This document shows, one piece after another, positions 8,135 to 15,244 of a stretch of DNA of 33,585 nt; the stretch's first letter is position 1, and the number at the start of each line of letters is the position of its first letter. Source of the DNA: Dorea sp. (lineage in GTDB: Bacteria; Bacillota; Clostridia; Lachnospirales; Lachnospiraceae); NCBI GenBank assembly GCA_022769185.1, contig JALEKG010000098.1:1-33585 (forward strand). The letters are read 5' to 3'. A model generated the notes under the pieces. The model saw only the letters and a list, made by a program, of their open reading frames with translations. It was not told the DNA's origin and did not search any database. The position numbers were made by a program, and so were the translations under genes.

Positions 8135-9154
8135 CTATTCTTCTGTTGAAAGAGCACGAATTTCTGAAATCACATCTCCAAACTGATTCTCCCAGTTTGT
8201 ATATAAGTCTGATGCAGCATCAATGAATTCCTGCTTCTCCGGATACGTTACCGTCATTCCCTGCTCCTCAAGCTGCGCGATAGCTTCTGCGTCCATCTGT
8301 CTGCTTAATTCTCTTTCAGATATATTACATTCTGCCATAACATCTTTAAAGATCTGCTGATACTCTTCTCCAAGTGAAGCCCATGTCTTTGGACTCATTA
8401 CGATAAATACGGTAGAATACGCATGCTGCGTAACTGCCAGATGACTGTTTACCTGTGCAACATTATTCGTCAGGATTACTGTACTTGGATTTTCCTGTCC
8501 ATCCAGAGCTCCCTGCTGCAATGCAGTATAAGCTTCTCCCCATGACATCGGAGTTGCATCCGCGCCCATTTCTTTCCAGAAAGCAATATGAATCTGATTT
8601 TCCATCGTACGGATCTTAAGGCCTTTTACATCTGCAAGTGAATTTACATCCTTTTTACTGTTAGTCAGATTACGGAAACCGGATTCCCAGATTCCAAGCC
8701 CATATAACTGCGCACCAGACAGTTTTTCAAGGAACTGATCTCCGATATTACCCAGGAATACCTTATCTGCCTGTTCTGTAGAGGTAATCAGATAAGGGAT
8801 ATCTAATGCCTGGAAGTCACTGATAAAATTTCCAATTGTAGACTGGTTTACAACTGCAATATCAATCGTTCCCATCTGACATCCTTCAATTGTATCAATC
8901 TCAGCTCCTAACTGTCCATTATGATAAGTTTCAATTTTATATTTTCCATCCGTTGCCTCATAGATCTTATCGGCAAATTCTTCCATTGTCTGTCCTATTG
9001 CACCTGTCTCGGACGAAGTTTGCGCCATTCTTAATGTAATTGTCCCATCCTGGCTTATCTCTGCCTGTCCATCTTTATAGATGCTCGCACTGGCTAATAT
9101 CAAGGTCACTACCAGTACTATGGTTACAATTGCTGATACTGTTTTTTTCATCAT
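8135..9154 (-). CDS. dctP: TRAP transporter substrate-binding protein DctP
   Basis: A 339-aa extracytoplasmic binding protein. Residues 1-24 are a hydrophobic leader with no lipobox cysteine, so it is cleaved by type I signal peptidase or remains N-terminally anchored. LRMAQTSSETGAIGQTMEEF opens the mature fold. WESGFRNLTNSKKDV and GLKIRTMENQIH hold the conserved Arg expected to clamp a carboxylate, and DGQENPSTVI is the usual hinge motif. Two adjacent ATGs (9154, 9151) follow GGAG; either is possible. It lies 13 nt after the dehydratase gene, so uptake and catabolism are co-expressed. The likely ligand is a hexonate; the sequence alone does not fix which. Confidence 0.93.
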   Translation of the reverse strand: MMKKTVSAIVTIVLVVTLILASASIYKDGQAEISQDGTITLRMAQTSSETGAIGQTMEEFADKIYEATDGKYKIETYHNGQLGAEIDTIEGCQMGTIDIAVVNQSTIGNFISDFQALDIPYLITSTEQADKVFLGNIGDQFLEKLSGAQLYGLGIWESGFRNLTNSKKDVNSLADVKGLKIRTMENQIHIAFWKEMGADATPMSWGEAYTALQQGALDGQENPSTVILTNNVAQVNSHLAVTQHAYSTVFIVMSPKTWASLGEEYQQIFKDVMAECNISERELSRQMDAEAIAQLEEQGMTVTYPEKQEFIDAASDLYTNWENQFGDVISEIRALSTEE

Positions 9155-9167
9155 TTTCTCCTTTCGA

Positions 9168-10415
9168 CTACGGTGTTACCAGTGCACCATCTCTGGAACG
9201 CGTCTGTGTCCATGTTGTAACTGTCTTTTCACACGGGTATTTTGCAGCTTTCTCTTCATCAATATCTACACCTAAGCCAGGCTTATCATTCGCATATACA
9301 TACCCATCTTTAAATTCCGGCATACCCGGGAATACTTCAAGCAATGCTCCATGTGGGCCTTTTAATTCCTGGATCACGTAATTCGGCGGTTCAATTCCGG
9401 ACCACTCCTGTACGCCAAAGTTCTGCGCTGCCAGATCAATATGAATATTCGCCGCATGAGCCAGAGGTGACATATCGCCAGGTCCATGCCATGCAGTACG
9501 TACTCCAAACTGTTCTGCAAAAATCTGCAGTTTTCTCGCAGGGGTTATTCCTCCTATCTGACTGATGTGTACACGGATAAAATCAATCAGCTGTTCCGCA
9601 ATCAATGTTTTCCATTCACTTGGATTATTAAACAATTCGCCTTCCGCGATTGGAATACTCGTCTGCTGACGCATATTTCTTAACCAGTTTGTCTGCTCCA
9701 GCGGTACCGGATCCTCCAGGAAGAACAGATCAAACGCTTCCAGTTCTTTTGCCAGTTTGATTGCATCTACCGGAGCAATTCTTTCATGTACATCATGTAC
9801 CAGCTGCATATCATATCCGATTCTGTCTCTGATCTGTTCAAACAGCTTCACCGTATCCCGGATATACTTTTTCGCATCCAGATACATACCATCATGTGCG
9901 CCAATTGGAGCTGTTTTAGGAGTCTGCCCATATGGTGCTCCACCATATCCTCCGCACTGACATCTTAAATGGGTAATTCCCATCTCCTGGAACCGCTGAA
10001 TGTTATCGCAGATTTCTTCAATATCTTTTCCATCCACGTGACGATAAACCGGAATTCCTTCCCGCACTTTTCCGCCAAACAGCTGATATAACGGCATATT
10101 AGCCATTTTCCCCTTGATGTCCCATAAAGCCATGTCCACACCTGAAATAGCATTATTCTCAATTGGACCATTTCTCCAGTAGCCATTCTGGTGCATGAGC
10201 TGCCACAATTCTTCGATGTTTTCCACATCTCTTCCTACAAGCAGAGGCTTCAGATATTCCTCTACCAGGTGCTGGACTGTCAGATGACGATATGCAAATG
10301 TAGCACATCCAAGCCCATATAATCCAGGCTGATTTGTCTCTACCTTCACAACCACCAGATTAATTCCCTCTGGAGCTGTGCATATTACTCTGATGTCACT
10401 GATTTTTACTCCCAT
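9168..10415 (-). CDS. Enolase-superfamily sugar-acid dehydratase, ManD/RspA type
   Basis: Predicted D-mannonate (or D-gluconate) dehydratase forming 2-keto-3-deoxygluconate with Mg2+. The 415 residues match the ManD subgroup. Metal ligands are Asp208 (VHDVHER), Glu234 (FLEDP) and Glu260 (IAEGE). His210 and His310 (WHGPGDMSP) are catalytic or ligand-contacting, and Arg151/Tyr162 are placed like the ManD Arg147/Tyr159 pair. The ending GVQEWSGIE is typical of the subgroup. Many RspA-like members have low or no activity in vitro, so the assignment rests on context: RspB-like, KduD-like and TRAP genes follow. It is the first structural gene after the GntR gene, behind two operator copies; AAAGGAGGAG precedes the ATG. 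Confidence 0.88.
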   Translation of the reverse strand: MGVKISDIRVICTAPEGINLVVVKVETNQPGLYGLGCATFAYRHLTVQHLVEEYLKPLLVGRDVENIEELWQLMHQNGYWRNGPIENNAISGVDMALWDIKGKMANMPLYQLFGGKVREGIPVYRHVDGKDIEEICDNIQRFQEMGITHLRCQCGGYGGAPYGQTPKTAPIGAHDGMYLDAKKYIRDTVKLFEQIRDRIGYDMQLVHDVHERIAPVDAIKLAKELEAFDLFFLEDPVPLEQTNWLRNMRQQTSIPIAEGELFNNPSEWKTLIAEQLIDFIRVHISQIGGITPARKLQIFAEQFGVRTAWHGPGDMSPLAHAANIHIDLAAQNFGVQEWSGIEPPNYVIQELKGPHGALLEVFPGMPEFKDGYVYANDKPGLGVDIDEEKAAKYPCEKTVTTWTQTRSRDGALVTP

Positions 10416-10437
10416 GTTTCTCCTCCTTTGATTTATT

Positions 10438-10457
10438 CTTGTTACTCATCATACAAG
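10438..10457 (-). promoter_or_regulatory. Candidate GntR operator, copy 1
   Basis: Reads CTTGTATGATGAGTAACAAG on the minus strand, with CTTGT/ACAAG half-sites 10 nt apart. An identical copy lies 46 bp upstream. It sits 22 nt before the dehydratase start and encloses a TATGAT hexamer. TTGT/ACAA half-sites are typical of FadR-type GntR operators. Confidence 0.6.
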
Positions 10458-10470
10458 TTGAGTTATTATT

Positions 10471-10516
10471 TTATCTGTTCAAACTTGTTACTCATCATAC
10501 AAGTTTGAACAGATAA
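10471..10516. repeat. 17-bp perfect inverted repeat enclosing operator copy 2
   Basis: Arms at 10471-10487 and 10500-10516 are perfectly complementary around a 12-nt centre. The innermost bases of the arms plus the centre form the second copy of the 20-bp operator (10484-10503). It could be an extended dimer/tetramer binding site or an RNA hairpin in a gntR read-through transcript. Confidence 0.75.
10484..10503 (-). promoter_or_regulatory. Candidate GntR operator, copy 2
   Basis: Identical in all 20 bases to the copy at 10438-10457. A 46-bp centre-to-centre distance is between four and five helical turns, so looping or cooperative binding is conceivable. Confidence 0.6.
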
Positions 10517-10531
10517 CTTCGTAAGTTATCT
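10511..10531. repeat. 9-bp stem hairpin at the gntR 3' end
   Basis: AGATAACTT and AAGTTATCT form a perfect stem around a 3-nt loop, ending 5 nt from the gntR stop. Its left arm shares bases 10511-10516 with the 17-bp repeat, so the two RNA structures would exclude one another. Confidence 0.6.
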
Positions 10532-10536
10532 ATCCC

Positions 10537-11211
10537 TTATTGAGGGATTTTTCCAAGCGCCTCTTTTAAATGCTGTTCCATACTGTCGTACGCACTCTGC
10601 CCATCCGCATTCCGAAAGGCTTCCAAAATTGCTGCGTGATGAAAGATTCCTGAATCATATCCAAACAGCTCATTCATCTGTTCATGATTTTTCCTGGTCT
10701 CTACAAAGACTTTGTGCAAACTTTTTTCCAATAGTGAATTCCCTGATGTTCTGCAGATAACCTCATGAAACTTCAAATCTGCGCGAACAAACTTTTCACG
10801 ATCTCCCTGAAAGATCTTCATCTGTTCCAGATATGTTTCCAATGCTGCGATCGTCTCATCGGTACAATTCCCAACCGCCAGACGGCAGGCCCCCGGCTCC
10901 AGGATTTTCCGGAACTCTAATACCTGTCGAATATCTTTACAGTCTTCAGATGTGATCTTATTCTCTGTTTCATCCCAGTTCTCTACCTGGCTGTTCACAA
11001 GATATGTTCCTTTACCCTGATAACTCTTCAGAACACCCAGGCCAATCAGATACTGCACTGCTGTTCTGATACTGGAGCGGCTGACTCCCAGTTCTTCTAC
11101 TAACTTATTCTCGGATGGAATTTTTTCACCAACTACCCAGTCTCCAGATTCTATATTTTCTTTTAAATATTCTACTACCTGATTGGTGATACTCACACTC
11201 TTGATCTTCAT
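10537..11211 (-). CDS. GntR-family (FadR subfamily) transcriptional regulator
   Basis: A 224-aa regulator. Residues 1-70 are the winged helix-turn-helix (GEKIPSENKLVEELGVSRSS, then GLGVLKSYQGKGTYLV). Residues about 85-215 are an all-helical FCD effector domain with likely metal-ligand residues in DLKFHEVICRTSGN and IFHHAAILEAF. I chose the ATG at 11211 because GGAGG lies 7 nt upstream; ATG 11217 is too close to it. FCD regulators usually repress and respond to sugar acids or other carboxylates, fitting the ManD/TRAP operon directly downstream. Operator candidates occur in its own leader and between it and the dehydratase gene. Confidence 0.92.
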   Translation of the reverse strand: MKIKSVSITNQVVEYLKENIESGDWVVGEKIPSENKLVEELGVSRSSIRTAVQYLIGLGVLKSYQGKGTYLVNSQVENWDETENKITSEDCKDIRQVLEFRKILEPGACRLAVGNCTDETIAALETYLEQMKIFQGDREKFVRADLKFHEVICRTSGNSLLEKSLHKVFVETRKNHEQMNELFGYDSGIFHHAAILEAFRNADGQSAYDSMEQHLKEALGKIPQ

Positions 11212-11233
11212 ATCCATTCCTCCGTTATCCAAC

Positions 11234-11244
11234 TTGTCAGACAA
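11234..11244. promoter_or_regulatory. Candidate autoregulatory operator of the GntR gene
   Basis: Perfect palindrome TTGTCTGACAA, matching the FadR-type TNGTNNNACNA pattern. It lies between the gntR -10 box and start codon, well placed for autorepression. Confidence 0.55.
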
Positions 11245-11255
11245 CCGATAAGTTA

Positions 11256-11283
11256 ATTATATCTCTTTTTTCTCTTGTGTCAA
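11256..11283 (-). promoter_or_regulatory. Consensus sigma-A promoter of the GntR gene
   Basis: Minus strand TTGACA (11283-11278), 16-nt spacer, TATAAT (11261-11256). Both hexamers are perfect. The gntR ATG lies 44 nt downstream of the -10. The remainder of 11284-11368 shows no further element besides the catabolite site. Confidence 0.85.
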
Positions 11284-11294
11284 TGCGTTTTCAT
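11280..11294 (-). promoter_or_regulatory. Candidate CcpA cre site overlapping the gntR -35 box
   Basis: ATGAAAACGCATTGA differs by one base from the Firmicutes cre pattern WTGNNARCGNWWWCA. It overlaps the -35 hexamer, where CcpA binding would block initiation. This would give glucose repression of the regulator. Confidence 0.4.
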
Positions 11295-11368
11295 AAACAT
11301 TCTGTTTTTCGTTAATATAACTAATTATTAATTCTTATATTTGTAAATAATGCCAACAACTTATATTA

Positions 11369-11413
11369 CAAAAAAGAGACTGTCTATCGGTACTTACCCG
11401 AAACAACAGTCTC
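11369..11413 (-). terminator. Rho-independent terminator of rpsF-ssb-rpsR
   Basis: Stem GAGACTGT / ACAGTCTC (11413-11406 with 11383-11376) with internal pairing around TCGGGTAAGTACCGA, followed on the minus strand by TTTTTTG. It begins 18 nt past the rpsR stop. Confidence 0.88.
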
Positions 11414-11430
11414 CAATTATTCTCTCTAAA

Positions 11431-11697
11431 TTAATCCTGTACGTATGGCATAAGAGCGATGTGACGTGCTCTCTTGATTGCTACTGTAAGAGCTCTCTGG
11501 TGTTTTGCACAGTTTCCTGTAATTCTTCTAGGAAGAATTTTCCCTCTTTCAGAGATATATTTTCTTAATTTTGCTACATCCTTGTAATCGATCTCGTTAT
11601 TCTCTTTCCCACAGAATACGCAAACTTTTTTTCTTCTGCGTCCGCCACTTCTTCTCTTGAAGCCGCCTTCTGGACGATTTCCTTTATCGTAAGCCAT
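11431..11697 (-). CDS. rpsR: 30S ribosomal protein bS18
   Basis: An 88-aa small-subunit protein that binds bS6 on the 16S platform. [18 protein letters not shown] and NCAKHQR retain the zinc-binding Cys/His set of the C+ form, and [16 protein letters not shown] is the core signature. The ATG at 11697 has AAAGGAGAG 6 nt upstream; an in-frame GTG six codons earlier overlaps that site and is rejected. It is the last gene of the rpsF-ssb-rpsR operon, 106 nt after ssb, with a terminator directly behind. Confidence 0.98.
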   Translation of the reverse strand: MAYDKGNRPEGGFKRRSGGRRRKKVCVFCGKENNEIDYKDVAKLRKYISERGKILPRRITGNCAKHQRALTVAIKRARHIALMPYVQD

Positions 11698-11803
11698 TTT
11701 TATCTCTCCTTTCACATGTCAACGAAGCTCTGCTTCTCTTTGCCAAGCAGAACAGCATCTTACTAACTCAACATTTTGCTTGCACTTATTGAGTGTTCAA
11801 TGC

Positions 11804-12259
11804 CTAGTTAAATGGTAATTCTTCATCAATTCCATCCGGAATGTTCATGAAGCCGTCGCCTGCATCAGAAGCTGGTGCCGGTGTCGGTGATGGAGCTGAC
11901 GCACGGAAACTTCCTGCATTTGCATCACTTACTGATTTGCTTTCTGCGAATTCCTGATCCTCAACAACAACATCCGTTGTATAAACCTTCTGTCCGTCTC
12001 TGTTTGTATAACTTCCAGTCTGGATACGTCCGGTCACGATTACCTTCAGTCCCTGGTGGAAATATTTCTCTGCAAATTCAGCACTTCTTCCAAAAGCCAC
12101 GCATCCGATAAAGTCAGCTGACTGATCTCCATCATTTCCGCGTCTGAATCTGCGGTCTACAGCCAATGTATATCTGGCAATTGCCATAGAGTTGTCACCC
12201 TGTGAATATCTTACTTCAGGATCTCTTGTTAAGCGTCCCATCAAAATTACTTTATTCAT
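11804..12259 (-). CDS. ssb: Single-stranded DNA-binding protein
   Basis: A 151-aa replication SSB. Residues 1-105 are the OB fold, beginning MNKVILMGRLTRDPEVRYS with FIGCVAFGRSAEFAEKYFHQG. A flexible Ser/Ala/Pro linker follows at 115-138. The acidic tip EELPFN is a variant of the usual DDIPF partner-binding peptide with one extra residue. Its place between rpsF and rpsR is the conserved Firmicutes arrangement and supports the housekeeping rather than plasmid type. Confidence 0.97.
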   Translation of the reverse strand: MNKVILMGRLTRDPEVRYSQGDNSMAIARYTLAVDRRFRRGNDGDQSADFIGCVAFGRSAEFAEKYFHQGLKVIVTGRIQTGSYTNRDGQKVYTTDVVVEDQEFAESKSVSDANAGSFRASAPSPTPAPASDAGDGFMNIPDGIDEELPFN

Positions 12260-12279
12260 ATAATACCTCTACTTCCTGA

Positions 12280-12567
12280 TTATGCATCCTGTCTAACGCA
12301 TAAATATCTGATTACGTTGTCCATGATGCGAATTCTCTTCTCGATTTCGCCTGGAGTCTCAGCATCAGATTCGAAGTGGATGAAATAATAGTATGCTTCT
12401 TTCATCTTCTGAATCTCGTAAGCTAATCTCTTCTTACCCCATTCATCAACGTCAGAGATCTTGCCACCGAAACGTTCTACTAATGCTTTTACTTTTTCGA
12501 TAACCTGTGCTCTTTCGTCATCTTCGATTTTTGCACTGACAACAACAGCTAATTCATATTTGTTCAT
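12280..12567 (-). CDS. rpsF: 30S ribosomal protein bS6
   Basis: A 95-aa small-subunit protein and partner of bS18. MNKYELAVVVSAKIEDDER and the central KKRLAYEIQKMKEAYYYFIHF are family signatures. AGGAGGTGCAG lies just upstream of the ATG at 12567. It is the first gene of the rpsF-ssb-rpsR operon and is preceded by a structured leader that probably mediates S6:S18 feedback. Confidence 0.98.
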   Translation of the reverse strand: MNKYELAVVVSAKIEDDERAQVIEKVKALVERFGGKISDVDEWGKKRLAYEIQKMKEAYYYFIHFESDAETPGEIEKRIRIMDNVIRYLCVRQDA

Positions 12568-12593
12568 GTCATCTGCACCTCCTTCTGGTCTTT

Positions 12594-12646
12594 TGGCCCC
12601 CGCTCAGCTTATGTGGGAGCAAGGATTTTGTCGGTTCTACCAACAA
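12594..12646 (-). promoter_or_regulatory. Candidate S6:S18-binding rpsF leader
   Basis: On the minus strand the leader has a stem TTGTTGG / CCGACAA closing a TAGAA loop (12646-12628), giving a GGTAGAACCG core, then a second stem GCTCCC / GGGGGC. A CCG-containing hairpin resembling the 16S rRNA site is the published hallmark of the rpsF autoregulatory leader. The match is by eye, without a covariance model. Confidence 0.5.
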
Positions 12647-12650
12647 ATTT

Positions 12651-12656
12651 ATTGTA
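12651..12656 (-). promoter_or_regulatory. Candidate -10 of the rpsF operon
   Basis: TACAAT on the minus strand, just before the structured leader. No consensus -35 lies at 17 nt. A GTATCA / TGATAC inverted repeat overlaps the spacer. Confidence 0.4.
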
Positions 12657-12693
12657 TCACGATTTGATATGATACCATAAAACAGGGCTTCTT

Positions 12694-12891
12694 TCAAGCT
12701 TTTTTCTTTAAATCTTTCGTATTTTTTTCTACTAATTTACGGGCAATCATGATCTGATGGCCACATCCCATACATTTCAGTCTGAAATCCGCTCCTACTC
12801 TCAAGATCTCCCATTCCTTACTGCCACACGGATGTGGCTTTTTCATAGTTACAACATCGCCCACTTCATATGTATAGTTATTCTTCATCAT
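12694..12891 (-). CDS. DUF951 family protein
   Basis: A 65-aa basic protein with YEVGDVVTMKKPHPCGSKEW, then RLKCMGCGHQIMIARKLVEK, the hallmark of DUF951. Cys residues in HPCGS and CMGCGH suggest a metal knuckle. DUF951 genes commonly precede rpsF in Firmicutes, as here, and a nucleic-acid or ribosome-linked role has been guessed but not shown. Its start overlaps the end of the sortase gene by 14 nt. Two consecutive ATGs (12891, 12888) are possible and neither has a clear ribosome binding site, so translational coupling is likely. Confidence 0.85.
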   Translation of the reverse strand: MMKNNYTYEVGDVVTMKKPHPCGSKEWEILRVGADFRLKCMGCGHQIMIARKLVEKNTKDLKKKA

Positions 12892-13672
12892 CTTCCAATA
12901 CACGCTCCTCTTCTTTTACTCCGCGCACCACAAACCGGTGATTATCACTTGCACTGGTACAGGTTGACAATGTAACAATTGTATCTTCTGTTGTCACTTC
13001 CACCCCTGTATCATATAGGGCCGTCTGTTTCGTCAAATCCAGGAAAGCCTGGTAATCTTCATCTGAAGCAAAAGAGGTCAGATATGTATCCGACGTATCC
13101 TCTACCTGCCCGACTGAATAAATATGGTATGTAAGCATCCTGCCATCCAGTGTATAGATATAAAAGTATGGATTCTCCTGCCAGAAACTTTTCTCTTCGT
13201 AATCCTGAAGGTGCCGGAACATTGACCCGTCTTTCATACGATGTCCATAAATAATAGAATTTTTATCCGAAAAATCAGCATTATTATCTACATTTAGAAA
13301 GATTGCTCCCAGTGTATTTTCATTTGCAGAGAAGGTTTTATGCAGATATTCTTCATTGTCTTCTCCCTGTACGATCGGATAACTGATGATCGAGGGCTCC
13401 GGATAGAAGCGAATCCATCCGATCGTATCCGGATTAATTCTCAGGAGTTCATCAAAATCCACCCGGAACTCCTCTCCATTGTCATGTGTAATCACCAGGT
13501 CTCGAACCCTGTTATATTCACTTCTTCCATCATAATAGCCCTTTCCTATTTTGAACAATTGATATGCTGATATACAGAATATCACTGCCGCAATGATCAG
13601 AATCAGGTTGGAAGCCAGATTTCCCTTTTTTCTTCTCCCTCTGCGATACTTTTTCCCCTTATTTTCTTTCAT
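12878..13672 (-). CDS. srtB: Class B sortase
   Basis: A membrane-anchored cysteine transpeptidase that cleaves LPXTG-like signals and joins surface proteins to peptidoglycan or pilin. Of its 264 aa, residues 1-18 are strongly basic and 19-41 form one membrane segment. The catalytic set is His144 (IYGHRM), Cys238 (TLSTC) and Arg246 (NHRFVVRG). Spacing and the helix-rich middle fit class B. No sortase substrate is in the window, so its target is encoded elsewhere. It begins 30 nt after the desulfidase-like gene and its stop overlaps the DUF951 start. Confidence 0.93.
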   Translation of the reverse strand: MKENKGKKYRRGRRKKGNLASNLILIIAAVIFCISAYQLFKIGKGYYDGRSEYNRVRDLVITHDNGEEFRVDFDELLRINPDTIGWIRFYPEPSIISYPIVQGEDNEEYLHKTFSANENTLGAIFLNVDNNADFSDKNSIIYGHRMKDGSMFRHLQDYEEKSFWQENPYFYIYTLDGRMLTYHIYSVGQVEDTSDTYLTSFASDEDYQAFLDLTKQTALYDTGVEVTTEDTIVTLSTCTSASDNHRFVVRGVKEEERVLEDDEE

Positions 13673-13702
13673 GTCATACCCTTTCTATCGTTAATCATCT
13701 TT

Positions 13703-14986
13703 TTATTTTTGTTCCATAATTTCTACAATTGTCTTCTCCGTCTGTACCATCCCCGGAGATGCAATCATTCCCATATATTTCATAGTATCTTCTGGTGTCT
13801 TTCCGTTAATTCCGTGAATATTCTCAATACAGATTCCGGAAAGTGCCATATCCACCGAACGAAATGCCGCATCTACAGCAACAATCCCTTTCATCGTACA
13901 CCCGTGATTTCCACCGTCACAGATCATTCCAGTCAGTCCGCTTGCCATATTCTGAATGACTCTGGTAACTGCCTCTTCATCTGCATGCTGTAGATATGCA
14001 AGTCCGCAGGCCATCCCTGTTCCGGCAGCAATTCCGCAGCCACAGAATGCCGATAATTTCCCTGAATATTCTTTAATATACATCGTAATCAGGAAACTAA
14101 GCGCAGTCGCTCTTAAAAGCATCTCTTCACTGACCGTATTCGCATGTACTTTCTGATACGCATATAACGGCATTGTTGCAATAATTCCATGAGCCCCGCT
14201 TCCTGTAATACTCATTGCAGGCCTGCGAAAGCCCAATACTCTTGCTTCAATCGCACCATTACATAAGAGCTGAGCTGTCTTCCATTCATCTTCCGATATA
14301 ATCTGTCTGTTATTTTCTTCAAAAAGCTTCCTTGCGAATACTGCTCTGTCCGACCGAAGCCCTTCTTCAAGAAGCTCCAGGTTCAGTGAAAATGCTTCTC
14401 TGATAAATTCCAGTTCTTTGATTGAAACAGTATCTATATATCGAAGGATCTGCCCCAATGTATACTGATGAATCAACGGTACTGCAATGTAGTCACAGTC
14501 TTTTCCCTTTTGCGCATCTTCCTTTTTGAAAATGCACTTTCCATCTTTTTCAATAGACACAATATTCGTATGAGCATCTCGTATATGAACCACACAGGTA
14601 TCTTTCGTAGTCTCGACCTCAGCATCAATCGTAATCTCCGAACCAATGTGATCCAGTACAACCTCTACTTTTCCTTCTTCCACCAGTCTGGCTGCCTGTT
14701 CATCATCATCAGGAGTAATATCAGCCAACGATTCCAGACCCTTTTCTGCATCTGCAGCTACAGCTCCCAGCGCTGCAGCATACAAATTGCCGAATCTTGC
14801 GGAATTCGGAATCCCACAAGTAAATGCATTTTTGTACATTCCAGAGTTCAGGGATACACGAACCTTCTGAACCTCTCCTGCTGCATGTTTTCTTGCACTC
14901 GCCACTGCATATGCAATCGCTCCGGGCTCTGTAACCCCGAGTGCCGGCTTCATATCCTGCAGGATCAATGTGGTTAATTTTTCCAT
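13703..14986 (-). CDS. cyuA: L-cysteine desulfidase / L-serine dehydratase-like protein (UPF0597, CyuA/YhaM family)
   Basis: A 427-aa iron-sulfur enzyme family that removes sulfide and ammonia from L-cysteine (CyuA) and is related to the serine dehydratase alpha chain. Motifs are GVTEPGAIAYA (17-27), NSGMYKNAFTCGIPNS, GSGAHGI, CGCGIAAGTG (Cys315, Cys317) and CDGGNHGC (Cys356, Cys363). The cysteines can supply a [4Fe-4S] site. The ATG at 14986 follows AAGGAGG at about 9 nt. A reading frame upstream to 15214 is open only because of GC-rich leader repeats and is not protein. Its leader is long and heavily structured. Cysteine versus serine as substrate is unresolved. Confidence 0.88.
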   Translation of the reverse strand: MEKLTTLILQDMKPALGVTEPGAIAYAVASARKHAAGEVQKVRVSLNSGMYKNAFTCGIPNSARFGNLYAAALGAVAADAEKGLESLADITPDDDEQAARLVEEGKVEVVLDHIGSEITIDAEVETTKDTCVVHIRDAHTNIVSIEKDGKCIFKKEDAQKGKDCDYIAVPLIHQYTLGQILRYIDTVSIKELEFIREAFSLNLELLEEGLRSDRAVFARKLFEENNRQIISEDEWKTAQLLCNGAIEARVLGFRRPAMSITGSGAHGIIATMPLYAYQKVHANTVSEEMLLRATALSFLITMYIKEYSGKLSAFCGCGIAAGTGMACGLAYLQHADEEAVTRVIQNMASGLTGMICDGGNHGCTMKGIVAVDAAFRSVDMALSGICIENIHGINGKTPEDTMKYMGMIASPGMVQTEKTIVEIMEQK

Positions 14987-15006
14987 GTATTTACCTCCTT
15001 CTCCTT

Positions 15007-15088
15007 CTTCGCGGGCTTCGCCTTCCGCTTCCTCACGCACTGCCGAACTCGCGATCCCTTCGGGATCTCTCCTTCGCGGGCTTCGCCC
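15007..15088. repeat. GC-rich palindromic repeat cluster in the cyuA leader
   Basis: CTTCGCGGGCTTCGCC occurs identically at 15007-15022 and 15072-15087. Between them lies the perfect hairpin GATCCC-TTC-GGGATC (15053-15067). GGC-TTC-GCC mini-hairpins recur in each copy. Composition is far more GC-rich than surrounding DNA. It resembles REP-like elements dispersed in Lachnospiraceae genomes; whether copies exist outside the window cannot be seen. Confidence 0.7.
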
Positions 15089-15091
15089 TAT

Positions 15092-15148
15092 GTTCTCAGA
15101 AAACACTCCATTTGTCTGCAAGCAGTCAATGGAGTGTTTTCTGAGAAC
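15092..15148. repeat. 21-bp perfect inverted repeat in the cyuA leader
   Basis: Arms 15092-15112 and 15128-15148 are exactly complementary around a 15-nt loop. No T-run follows on either strand, so it is not a simple terminator. It begins about 25 nt after the predicted -10 box and would fold at the 5' end of the cyuA transcript. Confidence 0.85.
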
Positions 15149-15172
15149 GCAGTGCTCATTGCCTACGCGGAC

Positions 15173-15181
15173 ATTATACCA
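15173..15181 (-). promoter_or_regulatory. Extended -10 promoter of the cyuA/sortase operon
   Basis: TGGTATAAT on the minus strand combines a perfect TATAAT with the TGN extension, which can compensate for the absence of a consensus -35. The transcript would carry a leader of about 180 nt. Confidence 0.65.
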
Positions 15182-15244
15182 TATCTGTATCAAAAGGAAA
15201 TGCGGCTTCTCCAAAATTCTTTATAATTTTTTATAGTCAGTTTA

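Noticed and set aside
10438-10503. Two direct repeats as a minimal CRISPR array
   Set aside because: Only two 20-bp copies inside a promoter region, with an operator-like palindrome and no cas genes.
10514-10530. loxP-like ATAACTTCGTA sequence
   Set aside because: Only part of one arm matches; it is half of a simple 9-bp hairpin at the gntR 3' end, with no recombinase nearby.
14468-14977. 169-residue open frame on the plus strand
   Set aside because: Antisense to the cyuA gene, which has clear family motifs; no ribosome binding site.
14987-15214. N-terminal extension of CyuA upstream of 14986
   Set aside because: The open frame comes from GC-rich repeats and hairpin DNA; a strong AAGGAGG and ATG at 14986 match the family start.
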